From the NCBI RefSeq assembly GCF_001421785.1, contig NZ_LMLB01000017.1:40593-104592 (forward strand): DNA of 64,000 nt, given 5' to 3'. The DNA is from Sphingomonas sp. Leaf33 (GTDB lineage: Bacteria; Pseudomonadota; Alphaproteobacteria; Sphingomonadales; Sphingomonadaceae). A program made the position numbers and the translations under genes. The notes under the pieces were generated by a model that was given only the letters and a program-made list of their open reading frames with translations, ran no database searches and was not told the DNA's origin. This document shows, in pieces, positions 7,502 through 16,243 of the stretch (the stretch's first letter is position 1; each line of letters starts with the position of its first letter).

Positions 7502-8388
7502 TGGCGCGCGACGGCGACTCCGGCATGATTCTGGTCAACGTGCTGATGTTCGTCGCCATCGCGGCGGGCCTCGTCCTCCTGATGATCGAGCGCGAGGAAC
7601 TGGCGCTCGACCGGTCGCTGCGCGTCCGCGAGGCGGCGCGGGCGGCGGCGGTCGTGAAGGGCGGCGAGCTGTCGGCGATCGCCGCGCTGCGTCGCGACGC
7701 GATCGTCGCGCCCGACGTCGACAATGCGGGCGAGCCCTGGGCGACGCTGGCGGAAAATGGCGCCAAGATCGACGGCGGCACGTTCGATCTGGCGATCGCC
7801 GATGCGGAGGGGCGGTTCAACGTCAACGCGCTGCGCTCGGGCAGCGCGTCGGCAGTCATCCTGTTCGAACAGATCGCTGCTGCCGCCGGGGTCGACCGCG
7901 ACACGACGCTGAAGGCGGTCGAGGCGGTCCGGCTGAACGGGCCCTTCACCGACCTGCGGCCCTTGCGCTTCGCCGGCCTGCCGCCCGAATCGCTCTCCAG
8001 GCTGGAGGGGCTGGTGACCGCGCTGCCCGGCGACACCGCGATCAACTTGAACGCCGCGACCCCGGAGGTGCTGGCGCTGCTGTTCCGCGACCCCGCCGTC
8101 GCCGACCGGCTGTTCCGCACGCGGGCGCGCAAGGGCTACCTCACGCTCGACGACCTCTCGGCGGAGAATGTATCGCTGCCGCCCGGCGCCTCGTTCCGAT
8201 CGAACACCTTCTGGGTCCGCACCCGCGCGCGGATCGGCGACACGACGCAGCAGGGGGTGACGCTGATCCAGCGGTCGCTGGACGCGGCGGGCGTGCGCCG
8301 CACGGTGGCGGTCGAACGCTGGTCGGGCGCGGCGATCCCGCCCGATGCGCCGGCGTTCGGTGAAGCGGACAATCGCGCGGCGGGATAG
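7501..8388 (+). CDS. gspK: Type II secretion minor pseudopilin GspK
   Basis: Largest minor pseudopilin, thought to cap the pilus tip. 295 residues. A short leader (MARDGDSG) is followed by the hydrophobic helix MILVNVLMFVAIAAGLVLLM, which lacks Glu+5 as expected for GspK. The body has the GspK landmarks FDLAIADAEGRFNVNAL, INLNAATPEVLALL and GYLTLDDL (helix-hairpin-helix-like). Start and gspJ stop overlap by one base. Last T2SS gene in the window; it ends 38 bp before repeat B1. Confidence 0.92.
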   Translation: MARDGDSGMILVNVLMFVAIAAGLVLLMIEREELALDRSLRVREAARAAAVVKGGELSAIAALRRDAIVAPDVDNAGEPWATLAENGAKIDGGTFDLAIADAEGRFNVNALRSGSASAVILFEQIAAAAGVDRDTTLKAVEAVRLNGPFTDLRPLRFAGLPPESLSRLEGLVTALPGDTAINLNAATPEVLALLFRDPAVADRLFRTRARKGYLTLDDLSAENVSLPPGASFRSNTFWVRTRARIGDTTQQGVTLIQRSLDAAGVRRTVAVERWSGAAIPPDAPAFGEADNRAAG

Positions 8389-8426
8389 TAACTTTCGAGA
8401 CTATTGCTTAGGTTTGCACCCTCATC

Positions 8427-8524
8427 CGATCGGGCTGAGCCTGTCGAAGCCCTGTCCTTCTTTTGCGCCACAAGCGCTCGCGGCACGAAGAAGGGCAGCC
8501 CTTCGACAAGCTCAGGGCGAACGG
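8427..8524. repeat. Palindromic repeat, family B copy 1 (gspK-sdaA gap)
   Basis: Inverted repeat with outer arms CGGGCTGAGCCTGTCGAAGC and its mirrored partner (CTTCGACAAGCTCAGGGCGA), with a variable centre. The same element is at 11327-11420 and 24855-24952. This motif is very common between genes of sphingomonads. Confidence 0.92.
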
Positions 8525-8539
8525 CGTTAGGTATATCCC

Positions 8540-9922
8540 ATGACCGAACCCAGCCTGTCCGTCCGCGCCAATGTCGACCGCCCGATCAGCGTAGTCGAGC
8601 TGTTCACCATCGGCATCGGCCCGTCGAGCTCGCACACCGTGGGGCCGATGCGTGCGGCCAAGGCCTTTGCCGAAAGCGTGGTCGATCGCGCGCCGGTTGG
8701 GGTAACCGCGACGCTGCACGGCAGTCTCGCGCTGACCGGCCTTGGTCACGCCAGCGACACCGCGGTGCTGGTCGGCCTGTCGGGCTGGGCGCCCGAGGCG
8801 ATCGATCCGGACGCGATCGCACCGATGGTGGCCGCCATCCGCGAAGGGCGGGTGCTGAGGCTCGCGTGCAGCCTCGACGTGCCGTTCGACCCGCGGACCG
8901 ATCTGGTCTTCGATCCCGAGTTCCTGCCCGCGCACCCCAACGGCATGACCTTCGTCGCGCGCTTCGCGGACGGCAGCGCGGAGGTGCGGCGCTACTACTC
9001 GATCGGCGGCGGCGCGATCATCGCGGAAGGGGAGGAGGTGTCACGCGCCAACGTGTCGCTGCCCCACCCCTTCTCGTCGGGCGCACAGATGCTGGCGCTG
9101 GCGGCGGCGGAGGGCTGTTCGATCGCCGAGCTGGAGCGCGAGAACGAGGCGGCGTGGCGATCGGAATGCGAGACCGACGCCTTCCTCGATCGCGTGCGCG
9201 ACGCGATGCTGGCCAGCATCCGCCGCGGGATCGCGACCGACGGCATCCTGCCCGGCGGCCTGAAAGTGCCGCGTCGCGCGAAGGCGATCCACGACAAGCT
9301 CGCCGATCGCGGACCGCGGAGTGATCCCAGCGCGGTGTTCGACTGGGTCAGCCTGTGGGCGCTGGCCGTGAACGAGGAGAATGCCGGCGGGGGCAGGGTC
9401 GTCACCGCGCCGACCAATGGCGCGGCGGGCGTCATCCCGGCGGTGCTCAAATATTACGAGACCTTCGTCCACGGCGCGACACGACGCGGCAGCCGCGACC
9501 TGCTGTTGACGGCTAGCGCGATCGGCAGCCTGTACAAGAAGCGCGCGTCGATCTCGGCGGCCGAGATGGGGTGCCAGGGCGAAGTCGGTGTCGCCTGTTC
9601 GATGGCCGCCGCGGGGTTGGCCGCGGCATTGGGCGGAACGCCGGCGCAGGTCGAGAATGCCGCGGAGATCGGCATGGAGCATAACCTCGGCCTGACCTGC
9701 GACCCGATCGGCGGCCTCGTCCAGATCCCCTGCATCGAACGCAACACTATGGGCGCGATCAAGGCGATCAACGCCGCCTATCTGGCGCTCCACGGCGACG
9801 GCAGCCACGTCGTCAGCCTGGATGCGGTGATCGAAACGATGCGCCAGACCGGCGAAGACATGCGGTCGAAGTATAAGGAAACCAGCCAGGGCGGATTGGC
9901 GGTGAACGTCGTCGAATGTTGA
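8540..9922 (+). CDS. sdaA: L-serine ammonia-lyase (L-serine dehydratase)
   Basis: Single-chain iron-sulfur L-serine dehydratase, converting serine to pyruvate and ammonia. 460 residues. The N-terminal beta domain has the [14 protein letters not shown] signature. The C-terminal alpha domain has [30 protein letters not shown] and [18 protein letters not shown], whose cysteines bind the 4Fe-4S cluster. The frame from ATG 8540 matches family length (about 455). It lies alone between repeat B1 and the phasin gene. Confidence 0.96.
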   Translation: MTEPSLSVRANVDRPISVVELFTIGIGPSSSHTVGPMRAAKAFAESVVDRAPVGVTATLHGSLALTGLGHASDTAVLVGLSGWAPEAIDPDAIAPMVAAIREGRVLRLACSLDVPFDPRTDLVFDPEFLPAHPNGMTFVARFADGSAEVRRYYSIGGGAIIAEGEEVSRANVSLPHPFSSGAQMLALAAAEGCSIAELERENEAAWRSECETDAFLDRVRDAMLASIRRGIATDGILPGGLKVPRRAKAIHDKLADRGPRSDPSAVFDWVSLWALAVNEENAGGGRVVTAPTNGAAGVIPAVLKYYETFVHGATRRGSRDLLLTASAIGSLYKKRASISAAEMGCQGEVGVACSMAAAGLAAALGGTPAQVENAAEIGMEHNLGLTCDPIGGLVQIPCIERNTMGAIKAINAAYLALHGDGSHVVSLDAVIETMRQTGEDMRSKYKETSQGGLAVNVVEC

Positions 9923-9972
9923 GCGTTATGGAGAGGCGGCGTCGGGCCGCCAATTTCCATGGGAGCAGTTCA

Positions 9973-10338
9973 ATGAGCGACGATCGTTCGGCCGCGCGCG
10001 CGGCCACGGACAAGATGCAGCAGGCCGCGGGTGCCGCGACCGAGAAGATGCAGGCGGCGGGCGAAGCGATGAAGGCGACCGGCGAGCGGATGGCCGACAA
10101 CGGCGCCAGCGTCGGCACCAAGATGCTCGACCAGGCCGAGGAGAACGTCCGCGAGGCGTTTGCCGCGATGCGTGCCGCGACGCAGGCAAAGGACCTTTCG
10201 GAAGTGATGAAGATCCAGGGCGATTACCTGCGCGACCAGAGCAGTCGCGCGATGACCCAGGCGCGCGAGATCGGCGAGCTGATCGTGCAGTTCGGCAAGG
10301 ACACCGGCGAAACGATGCGCGGCGGTTTCAAGGGCTGA
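9973..10338 (+). CDS. Phasin family protein
   Basis: Small amphipathic helical protein of the phasin family, which coats polyhydroxyalkanoate granules or has related roles. 121 residues from ATG 9973 (MSDDRSAARAATDKMQQ). It is preceded by GGGAGCAG, 6 bases from the start. The first half is an Ala/Met/Glu-rich coiled-coil-like repeat ([20 protein letters not shown]). The phasin core AFAAMRAATQAKDLSEVMKIQGDYLR follows, and FGKDTGETM is near the end. The frame extends 57 bp upstream to overlap the sdaA stop, but the internal ATG has the ribosome-binding site. Confidence 0.85.
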   Translation: MSDDRSAARAATDKMQQAAGAATEKMQAAGEAMKATGERMADNGASVGTKMLDQAEENVREAFAAMRAATQAKDLSEVMKIQGDYLRDQSSRAMTQAREIGELIVQFGKDTGETMRGGFKG

Positions 10339-10343
10339 TCTAA

Positions 10344-10474
10344 ATCCTCCCCGGTACGGGGAGGGGGACCGGCGAAGCCGGTGGAGGGGGCGGGCCGCGA
10401 GCGAGTCGCTTGCGGAAGCCCCCCTCAACCACCGCGTTCCGCGGCGGTCCCCCTCCCCGCCATGCGGGGAGGAC
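10344..10474. repeat. Palindromic repeat, family A copy 3
   Basis: Third long copy: ATCCTCCCCGGTACGGGGAG at the left, CCCCTCCCCGCCATGCGGGG at the right. It separates the convergent phasin gene and the small gene ending at 10477. Only 2 bp lie between its end and that stop codon. Confidence 0.9.
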
Positions 10475-10476
10475 CG

Positions 10477-10614
10477 CTAGTGACTCTTGCCGCCCTTCTT
10501 CCCCAGCTCCGCCTGCGCGGCGCTGGATTTGCGCGGGTTGCTCTTGCCCTCCTTGGCCGCCTTCGCGTTCGCGCGCTGCGCCGTCTCGCTGCCGTTACCC
10601 TTCTTGTCCGCCAT
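10477..10614 (-). CDS. Small basic Lys/Ala/Gly-rich protein (45 aa)
   Basis: Short frame reading [20 protein letters not shown] and ending [11 protein letters not shown]. It starts 20 bp inside the 3' end of gpmA on the same strand, an arrangement that favours co-translation. Highly charged, no hydrophobic segment, no cysteines. The KKGGK tail resembles small KGG-type stress or nucleic-acid-binding proteins, but the similarity is too short for a family call. It stops right at repeat A3, which would be its transcript end. Confidence 0.6.
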   Translation of the reverse strand: MADKKGNGSETAQRANAKAAKEGKSNPRKSSAAQAELGKKGGKSH

Positions 10615-11308
10615 GTGCCGTGCTCCTCTCGGAGAGGTAATAGCGATCGGTGGGCTTCAGTTCCGCATTGAGTTCGTAGACGATCGGCTGGCCGGTCGGA
10701 ATCTCCAGCCCGGTGATGTCGTCATCCGAGATGTTCGACAAATGCTTTTCCAGCGCGCGCAATGAATTGCCGTGCGCGGCGATCAGCACGCGCTTGCCCG
10801 CGGCCAGTTCTGGCGCGATCCGCTCGTTCCAATAGGGCAGGACGCGGGCGATGGTATCCTTCAGGCTCTCGGTCTGCGGGATCGGGATTCCGCGATACCG
10901 CTCTTCCTTCGACAGGTCGTAGGCCGACCCTTCCGCCGGCAGCGGCGGGGGCACGTCGAAGCTGCGACGCCAGATCTTGACCTGTTCGTCCCCGTGCAGC
11001 GCCGCGGTCTCCGCCTTGTCCAGCCCGGTCAGCCCGCCATAGTGGCGCTCGTTGAGCTTCCACGACTTCTCGGTCGGCAGCCACAACCGGCCCATCGCCT
11101 CCAGCGCCAGGTTGAGCGTCTTGATCGCGCGGGTTTGGAAGCTGGTGAAGGTCAGGTCGAAGTCGAGCCCCGCCGCCTTCATCGCCTCGCCCGCCGCCCA
11201 GGCCTCGCGCTCGCCCTGCTCGGTCAGCTGGACATCCCACCAGCCGGTGAAGCGGTTTTCCAGGTTCCACGACGACTGGCCGTGACGGATGAGGACGAGC
11301 GTGGGCAT
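10595..11308 (-). CDS. gpmA: 2,3-bisphosphoglycerate-dependent phosphoglycerate mutase
   Basis: Glycolytic/gluconeogenic enzyme interconverting 3- and 2-phosphoglycerate. 237 residues. The phosphohistidine motif [10 protein letters not shown] is at the N-terminus. [14 protein letters not shown] and the second catalytic His in [17 protein letters not shown] follow, with [10 protein letters not shown] and the C-terminal [12 protein letters not shown] typical of the cofactor-dependent type. The start at 11308 matches the family N-terminus ([10 protein letters not shown]). Confidence 0.97.
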   Translation of the reverse strand: MPTLVLIRHGQSSWNLENRFTGWWDVQLTEQGEREAWAAGEAMKAAGLDFDLTFTSFQTRAIKTLNLALEAMGRLWLPTEKSWKLNERHYGGLTGLDKAETAALHGDEQVKIWRRSFDVPPPLPAEGSAYDLSKEERYRGIPIPQTESLKDTIARVLPYWNERIAPELAAGKRVLIAAHGNSLRALEKHLSNISDDDITGLEIPTGQPIVYELNAELKPTDRYYLSERSTAHGGQEG

Positions 11309-11326
11309 GTGGAACTTCCTATCTTT

Positions 11327-11420
11327 CCGTTCGGGCTGAGCCTGTCGAAGCCCTGCCTTTCTTCGTGTGCGCCTGCTGATAGGAAGAAGGACAGCCCTTC
11401 GACAAGCTCGGGGCGAACGG
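11327..11420. repeat. Palindromic repeat, family B copy 2
   Basis: CCGTTCGGGCTGAGCCTGTC at the left, with mirrored GACAAGCTCGGGGCGAACGG at the right. It sits between the divergent starts of gpmA and the dienelactone hydrolase gene, so their promoters must lie in or beside it. Confidence 0.92.
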
Positions 11421-11436
11421 AATTTTGGAGGTGCCG

Positions 11437-12156
11437 GTGACGATCCAGACGAAATCGCATGTCTACGACGGTCCCGGCGGTCCGTTTGCGGGCACGATCG
11501 CGTGGGACGATGCCGTCACCGGCCCGCGAGCGGGCGTGATGGTCGTGCCGAACGTGCTCGGGCAAAAGGCGCTGGACGATGACAAGGCGGCCGAACTTGC
11601 GGCGCTCGGCTACGTTGGCTTCGTCTGCGATCTCTACGGGGAGGGTAAGCGGACGACGCGCGAATCGCCCGATCCGGCGGTCTACATGAACGCACTGAAC
11701 GCCGACCGCGCCCTGTTGCGCGATCGACTACACGCGAGTTTGGCGGCGATGCGGGCGCTGCCCCAGGTCGACGCGGCGCGATGCGCGGCGATCGGCTATT
11801 GCTTCGGTGGCAAGGCGGTCCTCGACCTGGCGCGCTCGGGCGCCGCGGTGCGCGGCGTGGTGAGCTTCCACGGCATCTTCGACGCGCCCGACTATGCCTG
11901 TCCGACGCCGATCGCAGCGCGGGTGCTGGTGTGTCACGGCTGGGACGACCCGCTGGCGCCCCCGGCCAGCGTCGTCGCACTGGGCGAGGAACTGACCGCC
12001 GCCGGGGCGCGGTGGGAATTGCAGGCCTATTCGGGAACCGGCCACGCGTTCACCGACCCGACCGCGCCGGATAAACCGGGGTTCGGATACCGGGCGGAGG
12101 CCGATCGCCGCAGCTGGGCGGCAGCGGTTGGGTTGCTGAGCGAGGTGCTGACGTAA
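11437..12156 (+). CDS. Dienelactone hydrolase family protein
   Basis: Alpha/beta hydrolase of the DLH family. 239 residues. The nucleophile is Cys in [13 protein letters not shown], with Asp in [11 protein letters not shown] and His in GTGHAFTDP completing the triad. GTG at 11437 is preferred because GGAG lies 6 bases upstream; TTG at 11425 overlaps that site. It may hydrolyse small lactones or esters. No aromatic-degradation genes sit next to it, so the substrate is unknown. Confidence 0.85.
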   Translation: MTIQTKSHVYDGPGGPFAGTIAWDDAVTGPRAGVMVVPNVLGQKALDDDKAAELAALGYVGFVCDLYGEGKRTTRESPDPAVYMNALNADRALLRDRLHASLAAMRALPQVDAARCAAIGYCFGGKAVLDLARSGAAVRGVVSFHGIFDAPDYACPTPIAARVLVCHGWDDPLAPPASVVALGEELTAAGARWELQAYSGTGHAFTDPTAPDKPGFGYRAEADRRSWAAAVGLLSEVLT

Positions 12157-12164
12157 ATTCCACC

Positions 12165-12194
12165 CCCCTCCCCGAGACAAGCTCGGGGAGGAAT
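12165..12194. repeat. Short hairpin, remnant of repeat family A
   Basis: CCCCTCCCCGAGACAAGCTCGGGGAGGAAT is a compact stem-loop (TCCCCGAG / CTCGGGGA) resembling one arm pair of family A. It lies between convergent genes and could serve as a factor-independent stop for both. No T-run is present. Confidence 0.7.
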
Positions 12195-12201
12195 TGATGT
12201 G

Positions 12202-13323
12202 TCAGATTTCGTCGATCATGTCGGCGAGCGTTTCGAGGCACGCGACCGCCAGCATCTTCGACCGTTCGCCGTCCCACGCATGGACCGCATCCGGATTCGG
12301 ATCGTGATCCTTGAACGGCATCTCCAGCGTCATCGCCACCGCGCCAAACCGTTCGGCCAGCTGGTTGGTCGACATGCTGAGGTTAGCCTGGCCCGGCGCC
12401 GCCTTGTCATAGCCCTTGGCCGTCTGGAAATCGGGCGTCCGCGCCTCTAGCCGGCGGCCGAAATCGGTGAACTTCGCGCCCAGCGCATCGGTCCACGACG
12501 GGATGCCTTCGAAGCCGGCCAGGAAATTCGCCGGGATCGCCTCGTCGCCATGGACATCCATCGCAAAATCGACGCCGCTTTCGTCCATCGCGCCCAAAAC
12601 GCACAGCACTTCCGGGCTCTTATCGCGGCTGGGCGCGTGCCATTCGCGGTTGAGGTTCACGCCCGCCGCATTGGTTCGCAGGTGGCCACGGAACGACCCA
12701 TCGGGATTCATGTTCGGCACGAGGTGGATCGTCGCCTTCTCGCGCAGCACCTGTGCGACAGCGTTGTCACTGTCGGTCAGCATCTCGACCGCGCCTTCCA
12801 TCCACCACTCGGCCATCGGTTCGCCGGGATGCTGGCGTGCGTAGAGCCACACCTGCTTGGCGCCGGTGCCTAGCGTCAGGCAATCGATCGCACGCCCGTC
12901 CAGGCTCTGGCCGAGCTCGCGGTGGGTGACGCCCGGGGCCAGCGCGGCCTCCGCCACCAGCGCGTCGTGGCGGTCGAGCGTGTAGGGCTGGAAATAGGCG
13001 AACCAGGCGAGTTCGGTGTCGAAATGATGCGTCCACGTCAGCACGCCGTCGTCATATGCCGTGTCGTCCGCGACGACCCAGTCGAGCCGGTCGGTCGATA
13101 CCCGCGTCTTGTAGCCCGGCCAGCCGAACGGATAGGCCGAGCCCGCGCAATTCTCGATGCGAAAGGTAACCGTCCGCCCCCGCGCGCCAGAGACGCGGAA
13201 GTGGAACCACTGATAGAAATCGGAGAGGTGATCGTTGGGGATTTCGAGGCGGACGACGTCCTCCTCCACCCCGACGACACGGATGGCGCCGCTGTCGAAA
13301 GCGGCCGAAACGGTGATGGTCAT
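12202..13323 (-). CDS. M14-type zinc carboxypeptidase
   Basis: 373 residues. The N-terminal half is the beta-sandwich seen in cytosolic-carboxypeptidase-like M14 proteins (YQWFHFRVSGARG, RIENCAGSAYPFGWPGY). The catalytic half has the zinc motif ARQHPGEPMAEWWMEG (His and Glu), NMNPDGSFRGHLRTN with the substrate Arg, NLNREW, and MDVHGDE supplying the third zinc His. ATG at 13323 overlaps the stop of the upstream DUF4136 gene (ATGA). The start matches homologues of about 375 residues. The longer upstream frame is shadow. Confidence 0.88.
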   Translation of the reverse strand: MTITVSAAFDSGAIRVVGVEEDVVRLEIPNDHLSDFYQWFHFRVSGARGRTVTFRIENCAGSAYPFGWPGYKTRVSTDRLDWVVADDTAYDDGVLTWTHHFDTELAWFAYFQPYTLDRHDALVAEAALAPGVTHRELGQSLDGRAIDCLTLGTGAKQVWLYARQHPGEPMAEWWMEGAVEMLTDSDNAVAQVLREKATIHLVPNMNPDGSFRGHLRTNAAGVNLNREWHAPSRDKSPEVLCVLGAMDESGVDFAMDVHGDEAIPANFLAGFEGIPSWTDALGAKFTDFGRRLEARTPDFQTAKGYDKAAPGQANLSMSTNQLAERFGAVAMTLEMPFKDHDPNPDAVHAWDGERSKMLAVACLETLADMIDEI

Positions 13324-13925
13324 TTCACCGTCGTAGTAATTCCAGACTCGCCGGGGAACCCCTGAAACAACGCGTTGGCCATCCGTCCGGCGACCAGCGT
13401 GGGCTGTTCGTCGGGTCCGGACAGGCTCGGCCGCTGCGCGCGGCCTTCCCACACGATCGTGCCGTCGCTGCGTCGCTTGATCTGTACCGCCAGTTCGGTC
13501 GAATAGGCTTGCAGCGTCTTGCCGCCGATGCCGGTACTGACCCCGCCGCCCAGACCGACGCCACCACCGCGCCCACCGCCGAAGCTGCCGCCGCCGATGC
13601 CGATCGAGAAGCGCGGCGGCGTGCGGACTTCGCCACGCGACGCGCGGTTGAACCCGACGGTCGCGAAATACTGCGACGGCGTTCCGGCAGGTGCCGGCGT
13701 GAAACCCAGTCGCGACAGTTCGGCCGCCACGGCATCGGCGTACAGCTGATATTCCGGGCTGATCTGCGCCGCACCGTTGAACGGTTCGACCGCGACCGTT
13801 CCCGGTGCGATCGGCTGATTCAGGTGATAGCGCACGACATCCGTCGGGCCGCTGCGGGGACCGGTCGTCGCGCAAGCGGATATCGCGAGGACGACGGGGG
13901 CGAGAAGGGCGATGTGCTTTTTCAT
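13320..13925 (-). CDS. DUF4136-type lipoprotein
   Basis: 201 residues. A lipoprotein signal (MKKHIALLAPVVLAISAC) places the lipid-attached Cys at about residue 18. The DUF4136 body (AAELSRLGFTPAPAGTPSQY, a Gly-rich GIGIGGGSFGGGRGGGVGLG stretch, TIVWEGRAQ) follows. It overlaps both neighbours by 4 bp, so it is the middle gene of a three-gene unit ending in the carboxypeptidase. DUF4136 proteins are envelope lipoproteins of unknown role. Confidence 0.82.
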   Translation of the reverse strand: MKKHIALLAPVVLAISACATTGPRSGPTDVVRYHLNQPIAPGTVAVEPFNGAAQISPEYQLYADAVAAELSRLGFTPAPAGTPSQYFATVGFNRASRGEVRTPPRFSIGIGGGSFGGGRGGGVGLGGGVSTGIGGKTLQAYSTELAVQIKRRSDGTIVWEGRAQRPSLSGPDEQPTLVAGRMANALFQGFPGESGITTTVK

Positions 13926-14485
13926 GGTACGCTGACCAACACGCCCGAAGGGGCCGCAAAGTTCCGTGTGAGTGCGGCGGCGAGCTTTCGCGCGACGGTT
14001 GCGGGATCGTCGCCGCTCGTGCCGGTGACGCCATAGGTCACCGCGCGGCCCTCCCACGCGGGCCCCGATTCGCCGCGGCGGGTGATGGTCAGCGCCATCT
14101 GCGTCTCGACCATCGTGCCGACGTTCATCTTGCCGCCGCCCAGCGCGATCGACACGCCGGCGCCCATGCCGTTGACGCCACCGGGCATCCCGATGGCGGG
14201 CGAGCGGGCGCCCTTGGCCAGCGCCGAGCCCTTCGCCACGCGGGTCAGCGTGTACCGGGCGACATGCCGCGCGTTGCGCGCGGACGGTATGACGGTGAAG
14301 CCGGCATCGACCAGCGCGCTCTCGATCGCTTCCGCGGTCGCGCCATCGGCGGCCGCAGCGCCGCGGTCGCGCGGCGGGGCGGGGCGCTCGACGCCGATCG
14401 TCCCGCCGGGAGTGAAGGGGGCATCGGCGGCAGCCACGGGCTGCAGGGCGACGATGGCAGTGAATACGGCGCAGATGAAGGGCAT
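13922..14485 (-). CDS. Exported protein related to DUF4136, function unknown
   Basis: 187 residues with a cleavable signal peptide (MPFICAVFTAIVALQPVAAA). The body repeats the plan of its neighbour: a helix (IESALVDAGFTVIPSARNAR), a Gly/Met-rich hinge (GGVNGMGAGVSIALGGGK) and an AWEGRAV strand. It is probably a paralogue of the DUF4136 lipoprotein encoded immediately downstream. It lacks a lipobox. First gene of the unit, translationally coupled by ATGA. Confidence 0.68.
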   Translation of the reverse strand: MPFICAVFTAIVALQPVAAADAPFTPGGTIGVERPAPPRDRGAAAADGATAEAIESALVDAGFTVIPSARNARHVARYTLTRVAKGSALAKGARSPAIGMPGGVNGMGAGVSIALGGGKMNVGTMVETQMALTITRRGESGPAWEGRAVTYGVTGTSGDDPATVARKLAAALTRNFAAPSGVLVSVP

Positions 14486-14558
14486 GACGGGTCAGGTTCC
14501 TTGATAATAGTCGTTGCGCGACGTGACCCACGGGCCGCGGTCACGCCCCGCTTCGTCC

Positions 14559-14585
14559 TTGACTTCGCCGACCCCCGCTTATAGG
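14559..14585 (+). promoter_or_regulatory. Candidate rpmJ promoter
   Basis: TTGACT (14559-14564) and TATAGG (14580-14585) with a 15-16 base spacer, 53 bases before the rpmJ start. The elements are close to consensus in otherwise GC-rich DNA. Confidence 0.5.
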
Positions 14586-14638
14586 CGGGCGCCTCATTTT
14601 TCCGAAACCATCAAATCAAAGAAGCGGCACCCGCAGCC

Positions 14639-14764
14639 ATGAAGATCGTCAACTCGCTCAAGTCCCTCAAGGACCGTCACCGGGACAACCGCGTGATCCG
14701 TCGCCGTGGCCGCATCTACGTCATCAACAAGACGAATCGCCGCTTCAAGGCGCGTCAGGGCTGA
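14639..14764 (+). CDS. rpmJ: 50S ribosomal protein L36
   Basis: 41-residue basic protein starting [20 protein letters not shown] and ending [12 protein letters not shown]. This is the zinc-free, longer-N-terminus L36 form common in alphaproteobacteria, without the cysteines of the C+ form. It is followed by a perfect hairpin. It is a stand-alone gene, as usual for this form in sphingomonads. Confidence 0.96.
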   Translation: MKIVNSLKSLKDRHRDNRVIRRRGRIYVINKTNRRFKARQG

Positions 14765-14771
14765 GGCCGCT

Positions 14772-14790
14772 GGACTAGCGCAGCTAGTCC
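14772..14790 (+). terminator. Hairpin after rpmJ
   Basis: GGACTAGC-GCA-GCTAGTCC, a perfect 8-bp stem starting 8 bases after the rpmJ stop. There is no T-tract, so it is either a terminator of the alphaproteobacterial kind or a 3' end stabiliser. Confidence 0.5.
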
Positions 14791-14834
14791 GCGAAAGCCG
14801 AAGCCCGGCCGGCGGCGCCACAGGCGCCGACCGA

Positions 14835-14859
14835 CGACACGGAATTAACTCCCGTGTCG
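14835..14859 (+). promoter_or_regulatory. Hairpin in the leader of the HAD hydrolase gene
   Basis: CGACACGG (14835-14842) pairs with CCGTGTCG (14852-14859) around an AT-rich loop (AATTAACTC). It lies 28 bases before the GTG start at 14888. It could be a terminator for upstream transcription or a leader element. Confidence 0.4.
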
Positions 14860-14887
14860 GGCCCCGGCCCCGGGGAGGGTGATCCGA

Positions 14888-15505
14888 GTGACCGTCACCC
14901 CACACGCCGTCATCTTCGACGTCGGCAAGGTCCTCTACGACTGGAGCCCCCGGTTCCTGTACGAGCGCCTCATCCCCCAGGGTGAGGCGCTCGACGCGTT
15001 CCTGCGCGATGTCGTGACCGAGGACTGGCATTTCCAGCACGACGCCGGTCGCCCGTTCGCGCAGACGGCGGTTGAGCTCGCGGCGAAATTTCCCGAGCAC
15101 GCCGCGCTGATCCATCAGTGGGGCCCGCGCTTCCTCGAATCGATCGGGGCGCCGATCGCGGGAATGCACGACCTGGTCGCCGATCTCGATGCGGCGGGGG
15201 TGCCACTCTTTGCGATCACCAATTTTTCCGGTGAGTTCTTCCCCGAATTGCGCGCCCGCGACGCGCACCTGTTCGACCGCTTCCGCGACATCGTCGTGTC
15301 GGGCGACGAGAAACTGGTGAAGCCGGACCCGGCCATCTACCGCCTGGCGCTCGACCGCTTCGGGCTGAAGGCGGCAGAGGCCGTATTCGTCGACGACAAT
15401 CCGGTGAATGTGGCGAGCGCAAGCGCGATCGGCATACACGCGATCCTGTTCGAGGATGCGCCCAAGCTGCGGGCGAAACTGCGCGGGCTTGGGTTCGCGG
15501 TATGA
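14888..15505 (+). CDS. HAD-family hydrolase (HAD-IA type)
   Basis: 205 residues. Motif I is AVIFDVGKVLYDW (nucleophile Asp; Gly replaces the second Asp as in the FDxGNVL subgroup). Motif II is FAITNFS. Motif III Lys lies in DEKLVKPDPAIYRLAL, and motif IV is AVFVDDNPVN. This subgroup contains haloacid dehalogenase-like phosphatases acting on small phosphorylated metabolites. GTG at 14888 is preferred because GGAGG is 9 bases upstream; GTG at 14879 overlaps that site. Confidence 0.87.
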   Translation: MTVTPHAVIFDVGKVLYDWSPRFLYERLIPQGEALDAFLRDVVTEDWHFQHDAGRPFAQTAVELAAKFPEHAALIHQWGPRFLESIGAPIAGMHDLVADLDAAGVPLFAITNFSGEFFPELRARDAHLFDRFRDIVVSGDEKLVKPDPAIYRLALDRFGLKAAEAVFVDDNPVNVASASAIGIHAILFEDAPKLRAKLRGLGFAV

Positions 15506-15536
15506 CGCTCTCATCCGTCGTCCCTGCCGATTCCTT

Positions 15537-15631
15537 CGTCATCCCCGCCAAGGCGGGGATCAATAGTCGCTGAACATCCTGAGACTCACGTCCACTAGCG
15601 ACTATTTATTCCCGCCTTCGCGGGAATGACG
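15537..15631. repeat. Palindromic repeat, family C copy 2
   Basis: Inverted arms 15537-15571 (CGTCATCCCCGCCAAGGCGG, then ATAGTCGCT) and 15597-15631, whose complement reads CGTCATTCCCGCGAAGGCGG then ATAGTCGCT. A 25-bp centre separates them. It lies between the convergent HAD and GNAT genes. Confidence 0.93.
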
Positions 15632-15644
15632 ATCGAGAGGCGCG

Positions 15645-16175
15645 TTACCTCAAACCCTTCCCCATCCGTACCATCGGCACCGGTTCGATCCCGTCCGCCG
15701 CCGCCATGACCGCCTCGATCGGCACATAGCCGCACGCCCGGTACAGCGGTTCGCCCGACAGCGTGGCCATCAGTTCGACCCGCGTGAACCCCGCCGCCCG
15801 CGCCGCATCCTCGCAGACGGCGAGCATCCGCCGGCCGATCCCGCGTCGGGCACGATCGGGGTCGGTGTACATCGCCCGCACCCGGGCCGGATCGCGCGTG
15901 GGATCGAGTAGCCGCGTTTCGCGCGCGACCGCGCTCGCGTCGCCGCCGAACAGCGTCGCGCGACGGCTCCACCCGCCGCAGCCGACGATCCGCCCTGCGT
16001 CCTCGATCACGAAATAGGTGCCGTCGGCGATCAGTTGGGTGTCGAGGCCCATGAAATGTCGGCTTGCCGCCACTTGCGCCGGGGTCAGGAACGGTCGCTG
16101 CAACGCGTCCGATGCGCGCGCCATCAGGTCGGTGATTGCGGGAATATCGGCGCGGATGGCGACGCGATGCTGCAT
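15645..16175 (-). CDS. GNAT family N-acetyltransferase
   Basis: About 176 residues. The acetyl-CoA-binding motif A is MYTDPDRARRGIGRRMLAVCE, followed by EDAARAAGFTRVELMATLSGEPLYRACGY, a typical GNAT end. The N-terminal IRADIPAITDLM strand-helix is also standard. ATG at 16175 (MQHRVAIRA) is taken as the start; further ATGs at 16193 and 16208 are possible. The substrate is unknown. Confidence 0.83.
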   Translation of the reverse strand: MQHRVAIRADIPAITDLMARASDALQRPFLTPAQVAASRHFMGLDTQLIADGTYFVIEDAGRIVGCGGWSRRATLFGGDASAVARETRLLDPTRDPARVRAMYTDPDRARRGIGRRMLAVCEDAARAAGFTRVELMATLSGEPLYRACGYVPIEAVMAAADGIEPVPMVRMGKGLR

Positions 16176-16243
16176 GGGGCCGTGGCGTACCATCGTCGAC
16201 GGTAACATTCGACACCGATCATCGGCTGGGATAAGCAGGCCGG

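Noticed and set aside
13926..14531. Long N-terminal extension of the DUF4136 frame
   Set aside because: The lipoprotein signal begins at ATG 13925, and the upstream part is the shadow of the 187-residue exported protein gene.
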